Shown here piece by piece: positions 40,447 through 45,859 of a DNA stretch of 45,859 bases (positions are counted from its first letter, which is position 1; every line of letters begins with the position of its first letter). The stretch spans positions 1-45,859 of IMG/VR virus record IMGVR_UViG_3300042549_003496; one strand, 5' to 3'. The DNA comes from a virus. The translations under genes and the position numbers were made by a program. The notes beneath the pieces are model-generated. The model was not told the origin of the DNA. It did not search any database and saw only the letters and a list, made by a program, of their open reading frames with translations.

Positions 40447-40548
40447 ATGAGTTTTACCCCCATCACATTTATTGTAGGTACCCTATTTGCAGTCGGATAT
40501 ACAGCCGCATCGTCAATTGTTGACATTATTAAGGGGGAAGACAAGTGA
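40447..40548 (+). CDS. Small membrane protein upstream of RusA (33 aa)
   Basis: MSFTPITFIVGTLFAVGYTA forms one membrane segment, followed by a short charged tail (SSIVDIIKGEDK). The ATG lies 9 nt after a perfect TATAAT, and the stop overlaps the RusA start as GTGA, supporting expression. Function unknown. Confidence 0.6.
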   Translation: MSFTPITFIVGTLFAVGYTAASSIVDIIKGEDK

Positions 40549-41015
40549 TTGTCAATATACGGGTGCCTATTGCACCTCCACCTACGCATCAGGCGGCACT
40601 GCGTGTTCTAAAGAATAAGCATGGCAAAATGTTTATAGGCAAGATGTCCACCAGTAAAGCGTCTAAATGGGCTCTTAATTTTAGCGTACTAATTAACCAG
40701 TGGAAGCCTAAGCAACCTATGGAAGGGGCTATTCGTGCAAGCATTCATTTTGCTTATCCGTTGCTTGCAAGACATAAGAACAGGATGCTTGTAGAGGCCA
40801 AAATGACTAGGCCAGACTGCGACAACTTGGTTAAGTCCGTGTTAGACTGTTTGGTTAAAAGCGGATATATGATTGATGACGCAAATATAGCACACCTGTC
40901 GGTAACAAAAAGTTACCACTGGAAGGCACCTTTTGTTGATGTAATTATCACGGAAGAAAAGAACAACCCGTTTACAGACCCCACGCTGTGGAAGGAAGAT
41001 GAAGAAACCGTTTGA
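40545..41015 (+). CDS. rusA: RusA-family Holliday junction resolvase (156 aa)
   Basis: Cuts four-way DNA junctions to free branched intermediates before packaging. Family signs are TRPDCDNLVKSVLDCL (residues about 88-103, with Asp91 and Asp93) and DDANIAHL (about 111-118), the acidic residues that bind metal, plus an N-terminal PIAPPPTHQ. The GTG start overlaps the small membrane gene. The TGA stop lies in the -35-like hexamer of the next promoter copy. It completes a recombination set with the exonuclease and ERF protein. Confidence 0.9.
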   Translation: MIVNIRVPIAPPPTHQAALRVLKNKHGKMFIGKMSTSKASKWALNFSVLINQWKPKQPMEGAIRASIHFAYPLLARHKNRMLVEAKMTRPDCDNLVKSVLDCLVKSGYMIDDANIAHLSVTKSYHWKAPFVDVIITEEKNNPFTDPTLWKEDEETV

Positions 41016-41034
41016 CTACTACCCCCTGTATAAT
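41012..41034 (+). promoter_or_regulatory. Repeated promoter-like element, copy 19 (shortened)
   Basis: TTGACT (41012-41017), ACTA plus 5 C, then TATAAT (41029-41034), only 11 nt between hexamers against 16-18 elsewhere. The -35 contains the RusA stop codon. It may be a damaged copy, or the conserved part may serve as a regulator site. Confidence 0.45.
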
Positions 41035-41047
41035 GAAGAATGACAAC

Positions 41048-41497
41048 ATGAAGTCGGAAAGGATAACAGACAGGACGATTTACAGCATGTTTGTTGTATA
41101 TAACTGTTCTTATTATTTAAACGGCGGGCCTTTGTCTGACAGAACATGCACAATGCGAATCAATCGTGCATATAGAAAGTTGTTTGAGCAATCCCTTACA
41201 TTGCAGTGCCCTTGGACTCTTGCTGGCATAAAGAAAACAATGTCAAGAGTGTACTCAACCAATAGCAACGAAACAATTGTTGATTGCACACACGCTATTC
41301 AGATAGAGGTCGAAGACCCTAACAACGCTCCAGAAAAACTAGGCATGGGATTTATCTCACTTGTGCTTGACAATATAAACAATGACCATAATAATGGCAT
41401 CAATCAAGCCAACATAACTTCTCCTATTGCCGTAGAAGATATAATAAGAGGCTACCTTCAAATCGATAACACCATCTATTTCCCCCCACAACTATGA
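41048..41497 (+). CDS. Hypothetical protein (149 aa)
   Basis: ATG 41048 (MKSERITDRTIYSMFVVYNC) is preferred because the earlier in-frame ATG 41033 lies inside the -10 hexamer. A soluble alpha/beta protein with a conserved-looking core (RINRAYRKLFEQSLTLQCPW; TIVDCTHAIQIEVEDP). No family is recognised. ATGA overlap with the next gene. Confidence 0.65.
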   Translation: MKSERITDRTIYSMFVVYNCSYYLNGGPLSDRTCTMRINRAYRKLFEQSLTLQCPWTLAGIKKTMSRVYSTNSNETIVDCTHAIQIEVEDPNNAPEKLGMGFISLVLDNINNDHNNGINQANITSPIAVEDIIRGYLQIDNTIYFPPQL

Positions 41498-41709
41498 ACC
41501 AACGAGAAAAAACCCGTGTAGAAAACTACCTTTTGGCTTACCCGCTGATTGCACAAAACGCCGAAGCGAAGAAGGCTCTGGAACTTCTTTGCGTTGACCC
41601 CAAGATTGGATTCCCTGCTGGTGCAGATAACCAGCGTAAGTTCCGCATGGCTAGACGCAATCGAGACCTTGCGGTTGAAGCACTCAACGCTTCTGTCGCC
41701 AAGGGCTAA
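41494..41709 (+). CDS. Small helical protein (71 aa)
   Basis: Helical and basic (REKTRVENYLLAYPLIAQNA; RKFRMARRNRDLAVEALN). Coupled to the preceding gene by ATGA. It ends 5 bases before the tRNA cluster. No family is recognised. Confidence 0.65.
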   Translation: MNQREKTRVENYLLAYPLIAQNAEAKKALELLCVDPKIGFPAGADNQRKFRMARRNRDLAVEALNASVAKG

Positions 41710-41714
41710 TTTGA

Positions 41715-41786
41715 GTTCCCTTCGTTCAACGGATAGGACTTTGGTTTTCTACACCAATAATAGAGGTTCGAGTCCTCTAGGGAACA
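41715..41786 (+). tRNA. tRNA-Arg (anticodon TCT)
   Basis: Acceptor GTTCCCT/AGGGAAC, anticodon arm TTGGT-TTTCTAC-ACCAA, T arm AGAGG-TTCGAGT-CCTCT. It reads AGA, an Arg codon frequent in the late genes. CCA is not encoded. Confidence 0.92.
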
Positions 41787-41789
41787 CAT

Positions 41790-41861
41790 GCCCTGTTAGC
41801 ACAGTGGTAGTGCGACTGTTTTGTAAACAGTAGGTCGTTGGTTCAATCCCAACACAGGGCT
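41790..41861 (+). tRNA. tRNA-Thr (anticodon TGT)
   Basis: Acceptor GCCCTGT/ACAGGGC, anticodon arm ACTGT-TTTGTAA-ACAGT, T arm with GGTTCAATC. It reads ACA. CCA is not encoded. Confidence 0.92.
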
Positions 41862-41867
41862 CTCTTT

Positions 41868-41938
41868 GGGGACTTCTTTCAATGGTAGGAAACTCGGTTT
41901 GCATCCGAGCAATGGGGGTTCGATTCCCCCCGTCTCCA
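41868..41938 (+). tRNA. tRNA-Cys (anticodon GCA)
   Basis: Acceptor pairs GGGGAC with GTCTCC (one G-T pair), anticodon arm CTCGG-TTTGCAT-CCGAG, T arm GGGGG-TTCGATT-CCCCC. The exact first base may be 41867. Confidence 0.88.
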
Positions 41939-41945
41939 TTCTTTC

Positions 41946-42017
41946 GCATCAGTAACTCAATGGTAGAGTGTCAGTTTTCCAAACTGGTTGTTGCAGGTTC
42001 AAGCCCTGTCTGATGCA
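41946..42017 (+). tRNA. tRNA-Gly (anticodon TCC)
   Basis: Acceptor GCATCAG/CTGATGC, anticodon arm TCAGT-TTTCCAA-ACTGG, T arm containing GGTTCAAGC. It reads GGA, abundant in the late genes. Confidence 0.9.
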
Positions 42018-42022
42018 TTTTA

Positions 42023-42095
42023 TGGCGTGTAACTCAGCGGTTAGAGTGGGCTCTTTATAAGGGCTAAGTCGAGGGTTCGACTCCCTCCACGCCAA
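42023..42095 (+). tRNA. tRNA-Ile (anticodon TAT)
   Basis: Acceptor TGGCGTG/CACGCCA, anticodon loop TTTATAA giving TAT, T arm GAGGG-TTCGACT-CCCTC. It reads ATA. The anticodon stem has two G-T pairs. Promoter copy 12 starts 5 bases after its end. Confidence 0.85.
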
Positions 42096-42099
42096 CCAT

Positions 42100-42129
42100 T
42101 TCCCTACCACCCCCCTTTCCAAGTAAAAC
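42100..42129 (+). promoter_or_regulatory. Repeated promoter-like element, copy 12 (leaderless type)
   Basis: -35-like TTCCCT, ACCA plus 6 C, 18-nt spacing, -10-like TAAAAC (42124-42129). The ATG starts 6 nt later at 42136. Confidence 0.7.
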
Positions 42130-42135
42130 CAAACC

Positions 42136-42492
42136 ATGAATTACGAATTTGAAGACCTCGAAATTAAACACGGCTCATCCACCATCATTGTCTCTGGTAG
42201 GGCCGAGTATGAAATAGAAGACGAAGGCATTGGTGGCTACGAGTACTGGGGTGCTAAAGGCACCGACCACCAGTATGTTGCACGATTCGTTGACGCTACC
42301 ATTACGAATTACGAACTTGAAGTAACTCAAAAATCCTCGCCTATCCAAGGTGTTACCGAAACAGACCTACATGCATTTGAAAACATTGTCGTAGATATGC
42401 TTAACGACAATCAAGACCTATGCCTTGAACTTTCTGAAGACGGTGCCGCCGATGAAGATGAACCGCCCTGCGACCCTGATTATCTCGACTAA
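42136..42492 (+). CDS. Hypothetical acidic cassette protein (118 aa)
   Basis: Strongly acidic, beta-rich at the start (HGSSTIIVSGRAEYEIEDEG) with an acidic tail (EDGAADEDEPPCDPDYLD). Predicted leaderless start from the -10 6 nt upstream. It begins a four-gene transcript coupled by TAATG overlaps. No family is recognised; high acidity is seen in DNA-mimic proteins, but that is only a possibility. Confidence 0.7.
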   Translation: MNYEFEDLEIKHGSSTIIVSGRAEYEIEDEGIGGYEYWGAKGTDHQYVARFVDATITNYELEVTQKSSPIQGVTETDLHAFENIVVDMLNDNQDLCLELSEDGAADEDEPPCDPDYLD

Positions 42493-42725
42493 TGAAAAAG
42501 CAAACCTACACCCTACACCCTGTTCGTTTCTACTGGAACGACACTCCAGACGAAATCCTTGACGGCATCATTGCTGTTAATATGTTTGTCCCCGCTCAAG
42601 ATGGGGATGATGACAACCTTACTTTGTATAAGTTTTCTCAAGACGAGTGGACTAAAATCCAAAACGCCGTTGCCAATAGGCACGAATACGAAACCGACAC
42701 TTTTACTATTACCTTCCGAGAATAA
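42492..42725 (+). CDS. Hypothetical cassette protein (77 aa)
   Basis: Acidic small protein with an aromatic beta-rich start (TYTLHPVRFYWNDTPDEIL) and a helical segment (FSQDEWTKIQNAVANR). Starts by TAATG overlap and ends by TAATG with the next gene. No family is recognised. Confidence 0.7.
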   Translation: MKKQTYTLHPVRFYWNDTPDEILDGIIAVNMFVPAQDGDDDNLTLYKFSQDEWTKIQNAVANRHEYETDTFTITFRE

Positions 42726-42976
42726 TGCCCTATAATCCAATGTATGAAATCCTTCTTGGCAAAAGCCTCGATGCACTTGCACAATGCGACAAGGTAATCG
42801 CAGAAAAAATCTTCACTCTTGAACTTACCAACAAGCGTCTAGCCGAAGGGGTAAGCGTTACTTCTAGCAACAAGGTCGGCGGTATCGACCAGTTGGTAAC
42901 GCAAATCAGCGAACTTACTAAACTTAAGCGAGAGATTGAAGTAATCCTTAAACAAGGCAACAGCCTAGATATTTAA
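42725..42976 (+). CDS. Small helical protein (83 aa)
   Basis: Almost wholly helical with a coiled-coil pattern (EIKL-like heptads in VTQISELTKLKREIEVILKQ). TAATG-coupled to its neighbour. No family is recognised. Confidence 0.7.
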   Translation: MPYNPMYEILLGKSLDALAQCDKVIAEKIFTLELTNKRLAEGVSVTSSNKVGGIDQLVTQISELTKLKREIEVILKQGNSLDI

Positions 42977-42977
42977 C

Positions 42978-43256
42978 ATGTCCCTAATCCAATACAAAAA
43001 AGACGGCACCCCTGACTTCGTACTGCTTGCCTGTATGAATTTCCTATCTTCTTACCCCGACTGTTGGGATGGTGAGCAAATCCTTGACCACATTGAGTCC
43101 GAAGGATTCTGCCCTTCTACTGACAAGCGTGTTGCAGTGTGGGCCGCTGTTGAAAACAGCAATGCAGAAGAAATCCTAGAATCAATTTTGGCCTTGGCAG
43201 ATTGCTTTGAGTCTGCATACAACGCTGGTCGGGATTCTGCAAAAACCTCGGCTTGA
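42978..43256 (+). CDS. Hypothetical cassette protein (92 aa)
   Basis: A Cys-containing alpha-helical protein (FVLLACMNFLSSYPDCWDGE; ESILALADCFESAYNAGRDS). It starts 1 base after the preceding stop. The TGA stop lies in the -35-like TTGACC of promoter copy 13. No family is recognised. Confidence 0.7.
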   Translation: MSLIQYKKDGTPDFVLLACMNFLSSYPDCWDGEQILDHIESEGFCPSTDKRVAVWAAVENSNAEEILESILALADCFESAYNAGRDSAKTSA

Positions 43257-43282
43257 CCACTACCCCCCCTAACCCTTAAAAC
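43253..43282 (+). promoter_or_regulatory. Repeated promoter-like element, copy 13 (-35 holds upstream stop)
   Basis: TTGACC (its TGA ends gene 42978-43256), ACTA plus 7 C, 18-nt spacing, -10-like TAAAAC (43277-43282). The ATG is 8 nt downstream, so the mRNA is nearly leaderless. Confidence 0.72.
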
Positions 43283-43290
43283 GAAATCCT

Positions 43291-43797
43291 ATGACCAACC
43301 CAGAACAAACCCCCCCAGAAAACCTGCCTGCTGTTACCCACACTGTTAAGGTTCTCACCCGTAAGCATCACCTCAACTGCATCGAAAAGCCCATCACCAA
43401 GGAATACGCACAACAACTCTGGTACATCGTTTCTGCGGCCTGCGAAGGCGGTCTCGGTGGCGAATCTTGGGGCTGGTCTACCAACCGCAAGTCTGGTATC
43501 GGCGGCTGGAAGGCGTATAACGAAGCCGACCAGAATAATAACCACGACACCATCTATGTTGACCTCAAGTTCGTCAACCATGAAGATGATGAAGACCTGA
43601 CGGGCTACATCCGTGTTAATGCGGAATTCCTGCACAACAAGATGATTAAGTTCGTCAACGATGAAGACCAGCCCGCTTGGCTCCGCAAGCACTACGCCGA
43701 GTTCCTCGTCACCCGTGAAACCCCCGACAACGCCGATGCCGTCACTGCCGATGCCCTTATGCAGTATGCATTCGTTGACGAAATCGTCTTCGGTTGA
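43291..43797 (+). CDS. Hypothetical cassette protein (168 aa)
   Basis: One of the larger cassette products. A Pro-rich start (TNPEQTPPENLP), a Gly/Trp-rich centre (GGLGGESWGWSTNRKSGIGG) and an acidic beta/alpha second half (TIYVDLKFVNHEDDEDLTGY). No family is recognised. Its TGA stop lies inside the next promoter's TTGACC. Confidence 0.75.
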   Translation: MTNPEQTPPENLPAVTHTVKVLTRKHHLNCIEKPITKEYAQQLWYIVSAACEGGLGGESWGWSTNRKSGIGGWKAYNEADQNNNHDTIYVDLKFVNHEDDEDLTGYIRVNAEFLHNKMIKFVNDEDQPAWLRKHYAEFLVTRETPDNADAVTADALMQYAFVDEIVFG

Positions 43798-43823
43798 CCA
43801 CCACCCCCCCTACCCAGTAAAAC
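43794..43823 (+). promoter_or_regulatory. Repeated promoter-like element, copy 14 (leaderless; -35 holds upstream stop)
   Basis: TTGACC with the upstream TGA, ACCA plus 7 C, 18-nt spacing, -10-like TAAAAC (43818-43823). The ATG is 6 nt after the -10, a full example of stop, promoter and start in 39 bases. Confidence 0.75.
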
Positions 43824-43829
43824 ACAAAT

Positions 43830-44273
43830 ATGAAAAACCTAATCGCCAAATGGCTCCTCGGTATCACCAAAGAGCAACTCGTTCAAGTGCTTGTGGATAA
43901 CATTGAACTCAAGACCAAAATTGAGACGCTCGAGTCCGAAGAGGACGAAAAGTATATCCTGCGGTCTGACTTCGACCCTGATGATTACGACTTCGACCCG
44001 CTCCGTGATTACGACTTCAGCGAATTCCTCACCAGCGAAAACATGGGTGATGTGCTTGTCGATAACGAGGTTGTTCAGTCTGGAGACCTAGACCAAGCGT
44101 TGGACGGCTACGCCACGACTGAATATGTTGACGGCGAAATCACCAGCCTGAAGAATCGCCTCGATGCCCTTGAGGAAAAGGCGAAGCCCAAGCGTAAGAA
44201 GCCCTTGACTGATGCGGAGCAGATGGTCAAAGACCACATCGAACGCATTAGGGGCAAGAAAAAGGACAAGTAA
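43830..44273 (+). CDS. Hypothetical cassette protein, coiled-coil and acidic (147 aa)
   Basis: Helical start (KNLIAKWLLGITKEQLVQVL), a coiled coil (LKTKIETLESEEDEK), a Tyr/Asp/Phe-rich acidic repeat (DFDPDDYDFDPLRDYDFSEF), then a second helical segment (EITSLKNRLDALEEKAKPKR) with a basic tail (RGKKKDK). Predicted leaderless start. Possibly a scaffolding or DNA-binding accessory protein; unassigned. A terminator follows. Confidence 0.75.
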   Translation: MKNLIAKWLLGITKEQLVQVLVDNIELKTKIETLESEEDEKYILRSDFDPDDYDFDPLRDYDFSEFLTSENMGDVLVDNEVVQSGDLDQALDGYATTEYVDGEITSLKNRLDALEEKAKPKRKKPLTDAEQMVKDHIERIRGKKKDK

Positions 44274-44314
44274 TTTGCTGGTATTGGTTGCGTGTAAAAC
44301 CTTAAAAGGTTTAT

Positions 44315-44350
44315 GGGGACGATTGCCGTGGTGGTGGTCGTCCCCTTTTT
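44315..44350 (+). terminator. Intrinsic terminator whose U-tract overlaps the next -35
   Basis: GGGGACGA (44315-44322) and TCGTCCCC (44338-44345) pair perfectly (8 bp) and are followed by five T. The last two T begin the TTGACT of promoter copy 15, so end and start signals share bases. Confidence 0.85.
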
Positions 44351-44378
44351 GACTACCACCCCCCAACTTCCGTAAAAC
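44349..44378 (+). promoter_or_regulatory. Repeated promoter-like element, copy 15 (leaderless type)
   Basis: TTGACT, ACCA plus 6 C, 18-nt spacing, -10-like TAAAAC (44373-44378). The ATG begins 6 nt later at 44385. Confidence 0.75.
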
Positions 44379-44384
44379 CCAAAT

Positions 44385-44663
44385 ATGAAAACACCAAATT
44401 GCCGAGCCCGACAGAAAGTGATGAACCGCACCGAGTTCACTGGCAACAACACTTTCGGCATCTGGACAAAAGGCAATTATGTGGTATACTCCTACGGTCT
44501 GCACTTTCCGTTGCTTGCATATATCTATGCTGAAGAAAAGTGGTATCACAATAGCGACAAGTACAGCACAACCACCAGCAAACACCTGACTCAACTCCGC
44601 CCTCTTGGCGAAACCTTTCCCCTAAACACACAAGCCCTCCAATCCCTAATCCACCATGCCTAA
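44385..44663 (+). CDS. Hypothetical cassette protein (92 aa)
   Basis: Basic start (KTPNCRARQKVMNRTEF), then a pattern of short strands with Trp/Tyr (GIWTKGNYVVYSYGLHFPLL) and a Thr-rich C-terminus. Predicted leaderless start. It overlaps the next gene by 8 bases. No family is recognised. Confidence 0.72.
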   Translation: MKTPNCRARQKVMNRTEFTGNNTFGIWTKGNYVVYSYGLHFPLLAYIYAEEKWYHNSDKYSTTTSKHLTQLRPLGETFPLNTQALQSLIHHA

Positions 44664-44865
44664 ATACCGAGTAGCCGAAACCCTGCGTGTCGAATTCATC
44701 ACCGAAGGAGACACCCCTGACCACGCCGTTAAAAATTACCTTAAAGAATTCCGTGGTAACTTTGGTGCCAACGACAGCATTGAAGTTGTCCAAGGCGTTG
44801 ACCTCGAAATCAACTTCGTAAAGGAAGACGGCACCCTTGGCGATGAAGTCTTCACTGAAGAATAA
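44656..44865 (+). CDS. Small acidic protein (69 aa)
   Basis: Starts within the end of the previous gene. Sequence AETLRVEFITEGDTPDHAVK and FVKEDGTLGDEVFTEE: a short beta-alpha-beta acidic protein. No family is recognised. Co-transcribed with its neighbours. Confidence 0.7.
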   Translation: MPKYRVAETLRVEFITEGDTPDHAVKNYLKEFRGNFGANDSIEVVQGVDLEINFVKEDGTLGDEVFTEE

Positions 44866-44869
44866 TCCC

Positions 44870-45112
44870 ATGCCCAAGTTAAACAATAAAGGCGAAAAGA
44901 CCTTCGACCACATCGACTCCGATGTATCCAAGAATATGACCAAAAGCCTCACGGAATGCGTGTTAATTTGTGAGGGCAGGATGGAGGCTGATGAGGAAAC
45001 CATAATCCAGTGCTGGCAGGAGTTGATTGACACTGGCGTTGTGTGGACTCTGCAAGGCTCCTTCGGCAGGATGGCTAGGTCGTTAATCGATAGCGGCGAT
45101 TGCCATCGATAG
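44870..45112 (+). CDS. Hypothetical cassette protein (80 aa)
   Basis: ATG 44870 (MPKLNNKGEKTFDHIDSDVS) is preferred over ATG 44837, which lies inside the preceding gene. Helical, mildly acidic, ending SLIDSGDCHR. The C-terminal half (EETIIQCWQELIDTGVVWTL) is a helix-turn-strand pattern common in small phage regulators. TAG stop lies in the next -35-like TAGACT. Confidence 0.7.
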   Translation: MPKLNNKGEKTFDHIDSDVSKNMTKSLTECVLICEGRMEADEETIIQCWQELIDTGVVWTLQGSFGRMARSLIDSGDCHR

Positions 45113-45139
45113 ACTACCACCCCCCCTTACCGATAAAAC
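45110..45139 (+). promoter_or_regulatory. Repeated promoter-like element, copy 16 (-35 holds upstream stop)
   Basis: TAGACT (its TAG ends gene 44870-45112), ACCA plus 7 C, 18-nt spacing, -10-like TAAAAC (45134-45139). The ATG is 30 nt downstream after a C/A-rich leader. Confidence 0.7.
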
Positions 45140-45169
45140 GAAATCTCACCACTAACCAAATAACTACCC

Positions 45170-45682
45170 ATGTCCCTCAACTGGAAAATGCCCGAAGACT
45201 TCAATAAGAAACTCATTTGGAATGACGCTAACGATGGCGAAATCCACACGGAGTTGCACTGCCTCATCTTCACTTGCATGCATCTTTTGCACAACATCGA
45301 TGGCGAAATGACTGACGATAAGTTGTGCGAAATTGACCGCCGCCTGCGTCTTCTTGTTGGCTTAGACTGCGTAATGAAGTGGAGCGTTGGCGATGAAGGC
45401 GACTACCGCATGCACACTGTCAATCTGGAGACCGTCATCCGCTACTGGGGCTTGTCCACGAATTGCGGACATTACTCCGCCTCCAAGTGGAATACCCGAC
45501 TGATGAAAATCAGCAAGTCCTCCCAGTGGGATATTAAATATGCCAAGGAGCAGGCGTTGAAGAACATTGCCGCTTTCCCTGACCTGACCCAGCCCTATCG
45601 TCAGTACAATGAACTCATGGACTACAATAAGTCCAAGGCCAAAGAAGCCACCGACTTGGCTACCACCCCCCCCACCCCGTAA
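45170..45682 (+). CDS. Hypothetical cassette protein ending in a promoter element (170 aa)
   Basis: The largest cassette product: helical, with Cys/His pairs (HTELHCLIFTCMHLLHNIDG), a segment LCEIDRRLRLLVGLDCVMKW and an aromatic C-terminal part. Its tail ATTPPTP is encoded by the spacer of promoter copy 17, and the stop TAA is that element's -10 TAATCT. The Cys/His pattern might bind metal, but no family is recognised. Confidence 0.75.
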   Translation: MSLNWKMPEDFNKKLIWNDANDGEIHTELHCLIFTCMHLLHNIDGEMTDDKLCEIDRRLRLLVGLDCVMKWSVGDEGDYRMHTVNLETVIRYWGLSTNCGHYSASKWNTRLMKISKSSQWDIKYAKEQALKNIAAFPDLTQPYRQYNELMDYNKSKAKEATDLATTPPTP

Positions 45683-45685
45683 TCT
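45656..45685 (+). promoter_or_regulatory. Repeated promoter-like element, copy 17 (contains upstream stop; drives first gene)
   Basis: TTGGCT, ACCA plus 8 C, 18-nt spacing, -10-like TAATCT (45680-45685). It ends the gene before the circle junction and, 40 nt later, starts the gene that crosses it (25-324). Confidence 0.7.
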
Positions 45686-45701
45686 AACATCGTCACTTCG
45701 A

Positions 45702-45859
45702 CACCAACCACCAACCCACAAAACCATGAATACCAAGTCCAACATCGCAACCATGATTCAAGCGTTGCAAATCCCCGAGACCATCACCCCCGCCGAATAC
45801 CCAAGCATCCGACTTGTCGGTGCCGATGGTAATGTCTTCAACCTGATGGGCATTGCGGC
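45702..45859. repeat. Right copy of the contig-end redundancy
   Basis: A second reading of bases 1-158 with two substitutions. It carries the first 45 codons (134 bases) of the gene at 25-324, with Thr in place of Asn at codon 3. Not a separate gene. Confidence 0.85.

Noticed and set aside
40386-40589. N-terminal extension of the HTH gene to 40589
   Set aside because: The extension would cross promoter copy 18 and the opposing start of the resolvase gene, and its sequence is not protein-like.
41749-42137. Two minus-strand frames over the tRNA cluster with GIEPTTYCLQ- and WLAWRESNPR-type products
   Set aside because: These are antisense readings of tRNA genes, a well-known false-annotation type.

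Overview
The window reads as one complete, circularly closed genome of a short-tailed (podovirus-like) double-stranded DNA phage. Bases 1-158 recur at 45702-45859 with two mismatches, so the unit length is about 45,701 bp. The late block encodes a large terminase, a P22-sized portal, a scaffold, an SU10-like (DUF5309) capsid protein, a connector, a nozzle-like tail protein, fibre-like proteins and three ejection-type proteins, one of 3,974 residues. No tape measure, sheath, integrase, DNA polymerase, primase or RNA polymerase was seen. A lipobox protein resembling a spanin suggests a host with two membranes. Shine-Dalgarno sequences are nearly absent, which fits hosts such as Bacteroidota or other lineages with little SD use. 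The host cannot be named from this sequence.

Layout. (1) 40385 down to 34039, minus strand: replication, recombination and lysis-enzyme genes (HTH protein, lambda O-like initiator with an iteron array inside it, DnaC-like loader, ERF annealing protein, secreted lysozyme-like enzyme, PD-(D/E)XK exonuclease, metallophosphoesterase, small proteins). (2) 40447-42095, plus strand: a small membrane peptide, RusA resolvase, two unknown genes and five tRNAs (Arg-TCT, Thr-TGT, Cys-GCA, Gly-TCC, Ile-TAT). (3) 42100 through the circle junction to about 4186, plus strand: an 8-kb array of small unknown genes, most of them behind its own copy of one conserved promoter-like element. (4) 4187-4495: a hairpin-rich non-coding junction. 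(5) 4496-34073, plus strand: the late packaging, capsid, tail, ejection and lysis operon. The two transcription directions diverge near 40.4 kb and converge near 34.05 kb.

The most unusual signal is the repeated element. Twenty-two copies carry a -35-like hexamer (best form TTGACT), then ACYA plus a run of 5-8 C, then a -10-like hexamer beginning with TA. In 18 copies the hexamers are exactly 18 nt apart. The copies sit on both strands in front of early and accessory genes and are absent from the late operon. In six copies the -10 ends exactly 6 nt before the ATG, predicting leaderless mRNAs. In about ten copies the stop codon of the upstream gene lies inside the -35 or -10 hexamer, so one short module ends a gene and starts the next. 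Other copies are followed by a shared C/A-rich, nearly G-free leader. One copy (2741-2770) drives no clear gene but a structured stretch with 10-bp and 12-bp perfect stems, a candidate non-coding RNA.

Together the genes suggest a lytic phage that recruits the host replisome with its own initiator and helicase loader, recombines with an exonuclease/annealing-protein/resolvase set, supplies tRNAs for A-ending codons frequent in its late genes, and delivers a giant multidomain protein with its DNA.
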